Shown: positions 37,354 through 44,950 of the stretch, in pieces
Numbering within the stretch: the first letter of the stretch is position 1
How the letters are laid out: each line of letters begins with the position of its first letter
Source of the DNA: Chryseobacterium sp.
GTDB taxonomy: Bacteria > Bacteroidota > Bacteroidia > Flavobacteriales > Weeksellaceae
DNA length: 64,000 bases
Assembly (NCBI GenBank): GCA_031286615.1
Contig: JAITUA010000018.1
Location: forward strand, 1 to 64,000
Reading direction: 5' to 3'
The notes under the pieces: model-generated
The model's input: only the letters and a program-made list of their open reading frames with translations
What the model was told of the DNA's origin: nothing
Databases searched by the model: none
Translations under genes and position numbers: made by a program

Positions 37354-38457
37354 CTATACTTTTAATATCACCTCAGCAGCATGGTCACTAGCACCTTTAC
37401 CACCCAATTTTTCTCTCAGAAGGCTATAATCATTCAGCACCTGTGTTCTTTTGTCTCCTTCTATAATTTTATTGAGTTCTTCTACCAGGTTTTTGGTATT
37501 CAGATCATTTTGAATAAGTTCTTTTACCACTTCTCTGTCCATGATAAGATTAACAAGAGAAATATAATTGATGTTTTTCACTAATCTTTTCGCAATAGCA
37601 TAGGAAATTTTGCTTCCACGATAGCAAACCACTTCAGGAATATTCAACAAGGCAGTTTCCAAGGTAGCTGTTCCGGAAGTAACCAAAGCTGCTTTGGAAC
37701 ATCTCAACAGATCATAGGTTTTATTGGATACAAAATGTACATTCTCATCCACATATTTCTGATAAAATTCTTTAGGAAGACTCGGCGCTCCGGCAATTAC
37801 AAACTGATAGTTTTTAAAATGCGGCCTTACGGAAAGCATTATTTCAAGCATCTTTTCTACTTCCTGTTCTCTGGAACCCGGTAATAATGCAATGATTTCT
37901 TTGTCATTCAGACCATTATCCGATTTGAATTTTTCGATACTGATTTCCTGCAGATCCGAAATAGCATCCAGCAAAGGATGACCTACAAAATGAGAATGAA
38001 CACCGTGTTTTCTGTAAAAATCTTCTTCAAAAGGAAGAATCACCATCATTTCATCCACATACTTTTTGATAATTTCTACACGTCCTTCTTTCCATGCCCA
38101 AAGCTGCGGAGAAATATAATAAACAACTTTTATCCCAAGTTCTTTGGCAAATCTCGCAATTCTCAGGTTGAAACCAGGATAGTCTACTAAGATCAAAACA
38201 TCAGGTCTGTTCTTTTGAATATCCTCTTTACAGAATTTAATATTATTCAGAATGGTTCTGAGATTCATCACTACTTCCAGAAACCCCATAAAAGCAAGGT
38301 CTCGGTAATGTTTCACCAGTGTTCCGCCCTGAGCTTTCATCAGATCTCCACCCCAAAACCTGAACTCCGCATTCGGATCCTTTTGTTTTAAGGCTTTCAT
38401 CAAATTGCTTCCGTGCAAATCACCCGAAGCTTCTCCTGCAATAATGTAATACTTCAT
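37354..38457 (-). CDS. lpxB: Lipid-A-disaccharide synthase
   Basis: 367 residues from ATG 38457, giving the normal start MKYYIIAGEASGDLHGS; an upstream in-frame ATG adds eight unlikely residues. This GT19 glycosyltransferase joins UDP-2,3-diacylglucosamine and lipid X in lipid A synthesis at the inner membrane. Visible family motifs are GEASGDLHG, the PDVLILVDYPGFN region and LLPGSREQEVE. Divergent from the DUF2480 gene, with facing -7 boxes in the shared upstream region. Confidence 0.95.
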   Translation of the reverse strand: MKYYIIAGEASGDLHGSNLMKALKQKDPNAEFRFWGGDLMKAQGGTLVKHYRDLAFMGFLEVVMNLRTILNNIKFCKEDIQKNRPDVLILVDYPGFNLRIARFAKELGIKVVYYISPQLWAWKEGRVEIIKKYVDEMMVILPFEEDFYRKHGVHSHFVGHPLLDAISDLQEISIEKFKSDNGLNDKEIIALLPGSREQEVEKMLEIMLSVRPHFKNYQFVIAGAPSLPKEFYQKYVDENVHFVSNKTYDLLRCSKAALVTSGTATLETALLNIPEVVCYRGSKISYAIAKRLVKNINYISLVNLIMDREVVKELIQNDLNTKNLVEELNKIIEGDKRTQVLNDYSLLREKLGGKGASDHAAEVILKV

Positions 38458-38507
38458 TTCTATAGTAAGGATAGAGAACAAATTAAAATAGATATAATCT
38501 TAATTCG

Positions 38508-38525
38508 TAAATTTGTTCAAAGATA
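38508..38525. promoter_or_regulatory. Facing -7 boxes between lpxB and the DUF2480 gene
   Basis: The plus strand has TAAATTTG at 38508-38515 for the DUF2480 gene, and the minus strand has TATCTTTG at 38518-38525 for lpxB. The predicted start sites would overlap, so the two promoters may exclude each other. -33 boxes are unclear. Confidence 0.45.
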
Positions 38526-38535
38526 ATGATAAAAA

Positions 38536-39045
38536 ATGTCAGAAGAATTTGAAATCCGGAATAAAGTTGCGGAAAGCGGCCTTATCAATTTTGACCTTGC
38601 CACTTTACTTCCAAAAGGGGAAAGAAAGGGAATTGATCTTAAAGATTTTCTTTTTCAGGAAATGATCCTGAAAGAAAAAGATTTTCGTGAAAAGGTAGAG
38701 GCTATAGATACTGAACTATATAAAGATACATATATATACATCTATAATTCGGTAGATACAATTATCCCGCTTTGGGCTTATTTTGTATTGACTGCCAAAC
38801 TTACTGATGTTGCAAAAAAAATAGTATTCGGAAGTCGTGAAGATCTTGATGTTATTTTAATGCACAATGCTATCCAGACTCATGATTTTGAGGAAATGAG
38901 AGGTAAAAGAGTTCTGGTAAAAGGCTGTTCAGATAAAGATATTCCTGAAAACGCATATATAGAGCTGGTAGAACAGTTAAAACCCATTGTAAAATCTCTG
39001 ATGTTCGGAGAAGCCTGTTCTAATGTGCCGATCATAAAGAACTAA
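38536..39045 (+). CDS. DUF2480 family protein
   Basis: 169 residues, cytoplasmic, with no signal or membrane segment. It matches from memory the Bacteroidota family DUF2480 with its NKVAESGLINFDLATLLP start and the conserved GKRVLVKGCSDKDIP region. Function is unknown. It lies divergent from lpxB and one base before the next gene, so it is cotranscribed with the DUF2723 gene. Confidence 0.8.
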   Translation: MSEEFEIRNKVAESGLINFDLATLLPKGERKGIDLKDFLFQEMILKEKDFREKVEAIDTELYKDTYIYIYNSVDTIIPLWAYFVLTAKLTDVAKKIVFGSREDLDVILMHNAIQTHDFEEMRGKRVLVKGCSDKDIPENAYIELVEQLKPIVKSLMFGEACSNVPIIKN

Positions 39046-39046
39046 T

Positions 39047-40306
39047 ATGAACAAATATTTATCAGCCTTATTTTTGTTTATTATTTTTCTTGGTATCTAC
39101 TATTTCGGAAGTTTTTCAAAAATTCCTTTTGCCGATTGTGTAGGATTTGTGTTGAGTGCAGAAAAAGGGGTATGGGAAACAACTGCTTCAGCAACAAGTC
39201 ACTTTTTATATATCAATACCGTTATTTTCATTAAAAATCTGGCAGGTATTAATGCAATTGAAGCAAGCCGGTTTCTGGTTGTTTCCTCAGGAGCAGCAAC
39301 AGTTTCTGTTGTTTATCTCACAGTGAAAAGTATTTCAAAAACAGAATGGGCATCCCTTACGGCTGCTTTTGTTTTTGGCTTCAGTTTCTCATTTTGGAGA
39401 AATGCGGAAATAGTAGAAGTATATACTTATAACTCCCTTTGGGTAAGTCTTTTTTTCTTTTCAGTGATAAAAACTTTCACAGAAAATAAAAGAATCTATA
39501 TAGTTCTGAGCAGCATGTTTTTAGGAATCAGCTTATGGGTTCATATTCAAAATATTTTACTCATACCTGCTCTACTGGTTTTTTTATTTTATTTCAGAAA
39601 CGAAAAAAAATATGCATTGACTGCATTACTGGTATTTACAATATTGTTTGGCTCTTTATTTATTCTGAATATTTCTCAGGGACTTCCTTTCAAATCACCC
39701 TATAGTTCTGATCAGGGAACATGGGTGGAAGATTCCTTGAAAAAAAGCACTATTCAATATGTGAAAGATTTTTTCCAGTCTTTTGTATATCTTATTTATA
39801 ATTTCAACTTATTTATATTTTTTGGTATCACAGGTGTTCTTCTTTTGTATAAGACTAACCGAAAAATGTTTTTTGTTTTTGCTGTCGGGGCAGTATGTGT
39901 ATATGGATTTTCTACGTTTTATGCTGTATCCGATAATTACGTTTTCTTTTTACCTTTCAATATTATTTTTGCATTATCAATAGGATACGGTCTTTCTTCT
40001 GAGCAATATGTCCGCTTGAAAAAATTCTCCTGGATATGTCTGCTAATTCCTGTGGGATATCTTCTTTTTTATAAAGTTGCACTATTAACAGAAAAAGGGA
40101 AAGAGTTCCACACATTCAAGGAGTACAAAGGCGGTCTGGATTATTATGCTCTTCCCTGGATGAATAATAATGCAGGTATTCTGGAGTTTACCATTGATAA
40201 AAAGCAAGCTCCTGAACCTATAGACTGGATGACAATAAGTGCTGTAGAATATATTAAGGTGTTAAAAAGCAAAGGTTATACAGAAGAACAGATCAGAAAA
40301 CTTTAA
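39047..40306 (+). CDS. DUF2723 multispanning membrane protein
   Basis: 419 residues with about ten hydrophobic helices. The N-terminal half fits the DUF2723 family (GSFSKIPFADC, then FSFSFWRNAEIVEVYTYNSL), thought to be GT-C-like membrane glycosyltransferases. Most Bacteroidota members are far longer (about 1000 residues with a periplasmic C-terminal domain), so this is a short form. The end YIKVLKSKGYTEEQIRKL is soluble. It starts one base after the DUF2480 stop. Confidence 0.78.
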   Translation: MNKYLSALFLFIIFLGIYYFGSFSKIPFADCVGFVLSAEKGVWETTASATSHFLYINTVIFIKNLAGINAIEASRFLVVSSGAATVSVVYLTVKSISKTEWASLTAAFVFGFSFSFWRNAEIVEVYTYNSLWVSLFFFSVIKTFTENKRIYIVLSSMFLGISLWVHIQNILLIPALLVFLFYFRNEKKYALTALLVFTILFGSLFILNISQGLPFKSPYSSDQGTWVEDSLKKSTIQYVKDFFQSFVYLIYNFNLFIFFGITGVLLLYKTNRKMFFVFAVGAVCVYGFSTFYAVSDNYVFFLPFNIIFALSIGYGLSSEQYVRLKKFSWICLLIPVGYLLFYKVALLTEKGKEFHTFKEYKGGLDYYALPWMNNNAGILEFTIDKKQAPEPIDWMTISAVEYIKVLKSKGYTEEQIRKL

Positions 40307-40350
40307 CAATAATTATGAAAGGCGGTCATTTCGCAAGGCATATTTTTTGA

Positions 40351-40358
40351 TAACTTTG
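40351..40358 (+). promoter_or_regulatory. Putative DUF937 gene -7 box
   Basis: TAACTTTG matches TAnnTTTG and ends 29 bases before the start codon. Confidence 0.45.
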
Positions 40359-40387
40359 GTTTACTTAATACTTAAATAAACACAAAA

Positions 40388-41047
40388 ATGAGTTTAATTG
40401 ACCTACTTACAGGGAACACAGGCAACCAGGTTGCTGAACAGGCTGAAAACAAATTCGGGATCGGCAAAAACCAGGTAATCGCTCTATTAGCAGTAGCTAC
40501 TCCTCTTATTATTTCTTATCTTAGAAATAAATCTCAGGACGCTAAAGAAGCAGAAGCTTTAAATAATGCTTTAGATAAAGACCATAACGGAAGTATCTTA
40601 AATGACGCATCTCAGATTGAAGCAAGACAGGCTGAAGGTGGATCTATTCTGGATCATATCTTTGGCGGACAAAAAAGTACTGTTGAAAACCAGTTATCTC
40701 AAAACACAGGAATTTCAATAGACAAAATTGGTCCTATTCTGGCGATGCTTGCACCTGTGGTAATGGGATATATTGGCCAGCAGAAACAGCAGAGTAATGT
40801 AGGCGCTGGAGGTCTTGGAGATCTTTTAGGAGGAATTCTCGGAAATGCGTCCAATCAGGCTCAGGCTCAGCAGTCCAATCCTTTAAATGACATTCTTGGA
40901 AGTGTTTTAGGAGGAGGAACACAATCTCAATCATCAGGAAATCCATTAAACGATATACTTGGAAGTGTATTGGGTGGTGGTGGAAACCAACAACAAGGCG
41001 GTGGCGGTTTAGGCAGCATCCTTGGTAATATTCTTGGAGGTAAATAA
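40388..41047 (+). CDS. DUF937 domain protein with Gly/Gln-rich repeats
   Basis: 219 residues. The N-terminal 130 residues are the helical DUF937 fold (YidB-like), including LLTGNTGNQVAEQAENKFG and ILAMLAPVVMGYIGQQ. The C-terminal part is low complexity, with three near-repeats of NDILGSVLGGG-type sequence rich in Gly, Gln and Ser. The exact role is unknown; relatives are small cytoplasmic proteins. A bidirectional terminator separates it from thx. Confidence 0.8.
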   Translation: MSLIDLLTGNTGNQVAEQAENKFGIGKNQVIALLAVATPLIISYLRNKSQDAKEAEALNNALDKDHNGSILNDASQIEARQAEGGSILDHIFGGQKSTVENQLSQNTGISIDKIGPILAMLAPVVMGYIGQQKQQSNVGAGGLGDLLGGILGNASNQAQAQQSNPLNDILGSVLGGGTQSQSSGNPLNDILGSVLGGGGNQQQGGGGLGSILGNILGGK

Positions 41048-41065
41048 TTAATTTAATTTTCATAA

Positions 41066-41098
41066 AAAAAGACCGGAGATAGATCTTCGGTCTTTTTT
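41066..41098. terminator. Bidirectional terminator between the DUF937 gene and thx
   Basis: AAAAAGACCG/CGGTCTTTTT stem with T runs on both sides; serves two convergent genes. Confidence 0.87.
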
Positions 41099-41105
41099 AT
41101 TTTGA

Positions 41106-41225
41106 TTATTTTTTAGATTTTTCTTCAGAAGCTGCAAAAGATTTTGAGGCTTTCTTAGGTCTTCTTTTACCATAACTTCCTGAATTGATTTTTCCTCTTC
41201 TTGATTTTTTGTCTCCTTTTCCCAT
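41106..41225 (-). CDS. 30S ribosomal protein THX
   Basis: 39 residues encoded on the minus strand: starts MGKGDKKSRRGKINSGSYG and ends ASEEKSKK. This is the Thx family, a very small basic protein of the 30S head found in Thermus and Bacteroidota. The GKGDKKSRRGKI start and GSYGKRRP motif are typical. It is short enough to be missed by ordinary gene prediction. It is convergent with the DUF937 gene and shares its terminator. Confidence 0.92.
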   Translation of the reverse strand: MGKGDKKSRRGKINSGSYGKRRPKKASKSFAASEEKSKK

Positions 41226-41308
41226 AGTAATTATGTATTTGTTAATCACGAATTTATAAAATACAGCTTTAAAATCCAATTAATGAAGCTGTTAAAGTTT
41301 TATAAAAT

Positions 41309-41459
41309 AAGAAGGGAAGATGGAAGTGGCTATTAGATTACTATTTCAATTCTCTGTAATCAGATCAAAATTTACACTTTATACTTTCTGGAAAATGGCT
41401 ATTTAGATAATTTCAGACCTGCGACACTTCCTTCTTCCAGCTTCCATCTCCCAGCCTTT
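41309..41459. repeat. Heptanucleotide repeats (TGGAAGA-type) flanking an intergenic stretch
   Basis: The plus strand at 41311-41330 has GAAGGGA, AGATGGA and AGTGGC. The minus strand at 41428-41459 has units TGGGAGA, TGGAAGC and TGGAAGA directly after the MATE stop. The two blocks are inverted relative to each other, about 100 bases apart. Confidence 0.7.
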
Positions 41460-42854
41460 CTACACTTTTATCGTCTTCCACTTTCCTTTTTTGAATAAAA
41501 TAAAAGCAACTATTGTAATCAGGGTTTCTGCGGCAGGAATTGAAATAAACACACCTTTTGGACCCATTTCAAAATATTTTGACAGAAAATACGCCAGAGG
41601 AATCTGAAACAGCCAGAATCCAAAAAGATTAACCCACGTAGGCGTCCAGGTATCTCCGGCTCCATTGAATGCATTAATCATTACCATCCCGATTCCATAG
41701 AAAATAAATCCCGTACTCATAATCTGAAGGGCATTCTTAGCAAAATCTTTAATAGCTGTTTCCTGAGTGAAAAAACCAACTAAGAAATTTCCCATAAAAA
41801 TAAATATCAGGCTTACAATCAACATAAAGATAACATTATATTTCACGGTTTTCATTACCGACTGTTCTGCTCTCAGCATTTCATTGGCGCCCATATTCTG
41901 CCCTACAAGTGTAGATGCCGCATTGCTCAGTCCCCAGGCAGGAAGCATAAAGAACATCATCAGTCTTAAAGCTGTCTGATAGCCGGCAGATGCATTTTCT
42001 CCACCAGTAGTTGCCACCAATTCTGCAAGGAAAATCCAGCTGCATGAAGCAATGACAAACTGAAAGATACCGGGAGTTGCAATTTTTATAATGGATTTGA
42101 TTAATTCATAATTCGGCTTAAAATAAGGAATCTTTATACGGATTTGGGTATCTGCTACTAAAAGATGATACAACTGGTAGATCACCCCAATACTTCGGCC
42201 TATTGTTGTTGCCAGAGCTGCCCCCGTTAATCCCAAAGCAGGAACAGGTCCTAATCCTTTTATCAGAATCGGGCAGAGAATAATGTTGGCAATATTTGCA
42301 ATCCATAAGCTTTTCATTGCAATCATTGCATTTCCTGCTCCTCTGAAGATCCCGTTAATTAAAAATAAAAGCATAATAATTGTACTGCTTCCCATCATAA
42401 TTCTGGTAAAATTCTTTCCATAGGCTGCTGCTTCCGGCTTTGAACCCATCAGAATCAGGATTTCCTCAGCATAGATCACTCCCAGTAAACTTAAAACAAA
42501 AGTAATAACAAATGAAACCAGCAATACCTGCGCAGCACTTCTGGAAGCCTGCTCCGGATTCTTCTCCCCTATTCTTCTTGCCACCAAAGCCGTTGCCGCC
42601 ATACTCATACCAATCGCAATAGAATACATCACAGAAAGTACAGATTCAGTAAGTCCCACAGTCTGAATAGCAAAACCACTTTCTTTCAAATGTCCGACAA
42701 AATACAGATCAACAAGTGCAAATACGGATTCCATAGCCATTTCCAGCATCATGGGAATCGCTAAAAGCAATACGGCACTTCTGATATTCACCTTCGTGAA
42801 ATCAGTTTCTTCGCCGCTGAATGCTTTTTTCAAAAAGTCAATATATTTTGTCAT
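41460..42854 (-). CDS. MATE-family multidrug efflux transporter
   Basis: 464 residues from ATG 42854 (MTKYIDFLKKAFSGEE); an ATG 24 bases upstream lies only a few bases from a -7 box and is less likely but possible. Twelve membrane helices in two homologous halves, with the MATE-type AIPMMLEMAMESVFALVDLYFVG in helix 1 and FNGAGDTWTPT in the second half. Exports cationic drugs or metabolites in exchange for Na+ or H+; the substrate is unknown. Transcribed alone. Confidence 0.9.
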   Translation of the reverse strand: MTKYIDFLKKAFSGEETDFTKVNIRSAVLLLAIPMMLEMAMESVFALVDLYFVGHLKESGFAIQTVGLTESVLSVMYSIAIGMSMAATALVARRIGEKNPEQASRSAAQVLLVSFVITFVLSLLGVIYAEEILILMGSKPEAAAYGKNFTRIMMGSSTIIMLLFLINGIFRGAGNAMIAMKSLWIANIANIILCPILIKGLGPVPALGLTGAALATTIGRSIGVIYQLYHLLVADTQIRIKIPYFKPNYELIKSIIKIATPGIFQFVIASCSWIFLAELVATTGGENASAGYQTALRLMMFFMLPAWGLSNAASTLVGQNMGANEMLRAEQSVMKTVKYNVIFMLIVSLIFIFMGNFLVGFFTQETAIKDFAKNALQIMSTGFIFYGIGMVMINAFNGAGDTWTPTWVNLFGFWLFQIPLAYFLSKYFEMGPKGVFISIPAAETLITIVAFILFKKGKWKTIKV

Positions 42855-42885
42855 GATTTCTTTTAGTTTACTTAGCAAAAGTATT

Positions 42886-42893
42886 CATTCAAA
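42886..42893 (-). promoter_or_regulatory. Putative MATE gene -7 box
   Basis: The minus strand reads TACTTTTG, matching TAnnTTTG, 31 bases upstream of the chosen start and 7 bases upstream of the alternative one. Confidence 0.45.
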
Positions 42894-43058
42894 AACAATT
42901 AAAAGTTAGCATATGAAAAGTTTTTTAATAGCCACTGAAGGTTGGATTATTCTTGTGAATAAGGTCAGATAAAAATATTTAAAAACAAAATTTACAACAA
43001 ATTTTTATTGTATTACGATAAATATTTATACATTTACAACAATAAAAATAATAATTGC

Positions 43059-43643
43059 ATGAAATTAATCGGTGAAAAATCTGTCTCCACAATTTTAAAT
43101 AAAATTCTGCTGGCAGTCTCAATGGCTCAGCTGCTGTATTTAGGTTACTTAATTTTTGGATTCATTATCGTGTATCTCAACATGCATCATGGAACACAAT
43201 ATTTTTCAGACACATTTAAAATCGGAAATTTCAATAATGAAGTAACAAAAACAACTGCTGATTCTTTAACTTTTCAATTCAACATGCCATTAACCGGTTC
43301 TGTGATCAGAGGAAACTATACACTCTACACCTTTATTTCAATTATATTTTTCATTGGATTTTACAGCCTGTTTACTTTTTATCTGTTCAGAATTTTCAGA
43401 GGAATGAGCAAAGAAATTATTTTTAATATAAAAGTGATCCAGAACCTTAAACTATTTGCCATGCTGAATATAGTTTTTATCCCGGTTTATTGTGCAGTTT
43501 TATATTTTATGAATAAGTCTGTATACAGTATAGATCCAGTGTTTATATTACTCCATCTTACCTTAGGAATCATTATCCTTTTTATTATAGAATTTTTTAA
43601 AAAGGGATATGAATTACAAACAGAAAATGACTTAACAATATAA
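43059..43643 (+). CDS. DUF2975 membrane protein
   Basis: 194 residues from ATG 43059 (MKLIGEKSVSTILNKILLAVS); an in-frame ATG 51 bases earlier adds an unlikely Asn/Tyr-rich stretch. Four membrane helices in the DUF2975 pattern, with an extracytoplasmic loop after helix 1. In Bacillus the relative YoaS sits next to the small XRE regulator YozG, and the same pairing is seen here: the XRE gene begins two bases after the stop. A membrane partner for the regulator is inferred. Confidence 0.78.
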   Translation: MKLIGEKSVSTILNKILLAVSMAQLLYLGYLIFGFIIVYLNMHHGTQYFSDTFKIGNFNNEVTKTTADSLTFQFNMPLTGSVIRGNYTLYTFISIIFFIGFYSLFTFYLFRIFRGMSKEIIFNIKVIQNLKLFAMLNIVFIPVYCAVLYFMNKSVYSIDPVFILLHLTLGIIILFIIEFFKKGYELQTENDLTI

Positions 43644-43645
43644 TT

Positions 43646-43849
43646 ATGCCGATCATTATCAATATTGATGTAATGCTTGCAAAACGAAAAATGCAGTCCC
43701 AGGAACTGGCTGAAAAAATAGGAATTACACAGGCCAATCTTTCAATTTTAAAAAACGGAAAAGCCAAAGCTTTAAAAATTTCAACACTAGAAGCCATCTG
43801 TACAGCATTAGACTGCCAACCTGGTGATATATTAGAATTTAAACCTTAA
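43646..43849 (+). CDS. Small XRE-type helix-turn-helix regulator
   Basis: 67 residues, almost entirely one helix-turn-helix domain of the YozG/Cro type: MLAKRKMQSQELAEKIGIT then QANLSILKNGKAKAL with recognition helix. The CQPGDILEF end is typical of this group. It starts two bases after the DUF2975 gene and ends ten bases before an exported ankyrin protein gene, so a cotranscribed unit is likely. Targets unknown; autoregulation is plausible. Confidence 0.88.
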   Translation: MPIIINIDVMLAKRKMQSQELAEKIGITQANLSILKNGKAKALKISTLEAICTALDCQPGDILEFKP

Positions 43850-43859
43850 AATTAATACT

Positions 43860-44300
43860 ATGAAACTCAATTCTATCTTAAGAACAATCATTTTGACATT
43901 GGTTGTATTTTCAACATTTATCAACGCTCAAGAATTGACGAATGAACATAAACAAATGTTGAAGTATGATAATACAGCTTATTTCAATACTTTGATTAAT
44001 AAAAATAATATCAATACCTGTTATCAGATTGAAAACAATACCTACACTTTATTAGGCTTAGCCATTAAAATGAACAGTAAAGAGATATTTCAAAAACTGA
44101 TTGATGAAAAAGCAGATCTGGATAAAATATGCGATGGTAAAACCCCTTTGATGTTTGCTGCGAAATATGGAAATACAGAGTTTACAAAGAAACTTCTGGC
44201 CAATGGAGCAAAAAAAGAGACTAAAACATCTGCCGGCTATACAGCTTTGGATTATGCCCGAAAATATGAGAAACCTGAAATCATTAAGCTCTTGGAGTAA
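43860..44300 (+). CDS. Exported ankyrin-repeat protein
   Basis: 146 residues. A signal peptide ends TFINAQ. Ankyrin repeats follow from about 50: TLLGLAIKMNSKEIFQKLIDEKADL, then GKTPLMFAAKYGNTEFTKKLLANGA, then SAGYTALDYARKYEKPEIIKLL (each quoted in part). A periplasmic or outer-surface protein-binding role is inferred; no target is known. It starts ten bases after the XRE gene and is followed by a second, related small exported protein. Confidence 0.83.
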   Translation: MKLNSILRTIILTLVVFSTFINAQELTNEHKQMLKYDNTAYFNTLINKNNINTCYQIENNTYTLLGLAIKMNSKEIFQKLIDEKADLDKICDGKTPLMFAAKYGNTEFTKKLLANGAKKETKTSAGYTALDYARKYEKPEIIKLLE

Positions 44301-44400
44301 TTTTAAATTTATGATATTCAAAACAGCAGTTTGGCAATTCTATAATTAATAAGAGAATAATCTGATTAATAGAACGATAATTATTATCAAAACTTAGCAA

Positions 44401-44427
44401 TTGGTAATAAAATTTAATTTAGATTTG
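44401..44427 (+). promoter_or_regulatory. Putative promoter of the second ankyrin-type gene
   Basis: TAGATTTG at 44420-44427 with TTG at 44401-44403 (16 bp apart, shorter than usual), 23 bases before the start codon. Confidence 0.45.
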
Positions 44428-44450
44428 TATATTCTTAAAAAAGTATCCTT

Positions 44451-44813
44451 ATGAAAAAAATAATCTCTACTACCTTTCTATTTGGAATGTTACTGTCTGG
44501 CGGTATGTTTTCTGCTCAGAAGATGACTCAGGAAAAGATGAAAGCCATCTATTCTGATGATGTGGCAACATTTAAAAAACAGTTTGCCCCGGGAGATTAC
44601 AACAAATGTTTCCTTGTTGGAAATATAGCTTATTCACCTCTTGGTTTTAGTGTAATGTCTGATAGAAAGAATATTATCCATTTCCTTTTGGACAACAAGG
44701 CTAATGTTAATAAAAAATGTCAGAACAAAACACCTCTTGAAGTAGCTGATGATACAAAAGGTACTGAAGAAATAAAGAAAATTCTGACAGAAAAAGGGGG
44801 AAATAGAAATTAA
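44451..44813 (+). CDS. Exported small ankyrin-type protein
   Basis: 120 residues with a signal peptide ending GMFSAQ. The mature protein has the same layout as its upstream neighbour: a short MTQEKMKAIYSDDVATFKKQF lead, a CFLVGNIAYSPLGF segment, then ankyrin-like NIIHFLLDNKANVNKK and KTPLEVADDTKGTEEIKKIL. The two are diverged tandem paralogues. It has its own -7 box and terminator, so it can be expressed separately. Function unknown. Confidence 0.78.
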   Translation: MKKIISTTFLFGMLLSGGMFSAQKMTQEKMKAIYSDDVATFKKQFAPGDYNKCFLVGNIAYSPLGFSVMSDRKNIIHFLLDNKANVNKKCQNKTPLEVADDTKGTEEIKKILTEKGGNRN

Positions 44814-44834
44814 AAAACCTGAAAACAATATACG

Positions 44835-44859
44835 AAACTTCCGAAAGGAAGTTTTTTTT
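44835..44859 (+). terminator. Intrinsic terminator of the second ankyrin-type gene
   Basis: AAACTTCC/GGAAGTTT stem with a stable GAAA loop and a T run. Confidence 0.87.
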
Positions 44860-44882
44860 ATTTATAAAACCTGCAAAAATCT

Positions 44883-44890
44883 TATCTTTG
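44883..44890 (+). promoter_or_regulatory. Putative aspS -7 box
   Basis: TATCTTTG, an exact TAnnTTTG match, 60 bases upstream of the aspS start. The leader contains the heptad repeat at 44901-44942. Confidence 0.5.
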
Positions 44891-44900
44891 CCAACGAAAA

Positions 44901-44942
44901 ATTCAAGGTTCGGAATTGAACCTTAAACATTGAACTTTAAAC
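44901..44942. repeat. Heptanucleotide tandem repeat (GTTYAAR on the minus strand)
   Basis: Read on the minus strand, consecutive 7-bp units are GTTTAAA, GTTCAAT, GTTTAAG, GTTCAAT and TCCGAAC. This is the same unit type as at 13135-13183. It lies in the predicted aspS leader. Confidence 0.8.
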
Positions 44943-44950
44943 AAATAATT

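Noticed and set aside
40734-41063. 109-residue frame opposite the Gly/Gln-rich end of the DUF937 gene
   Set aside because: A by-product of GC-richer repeats on the coding strand; no domain seen.
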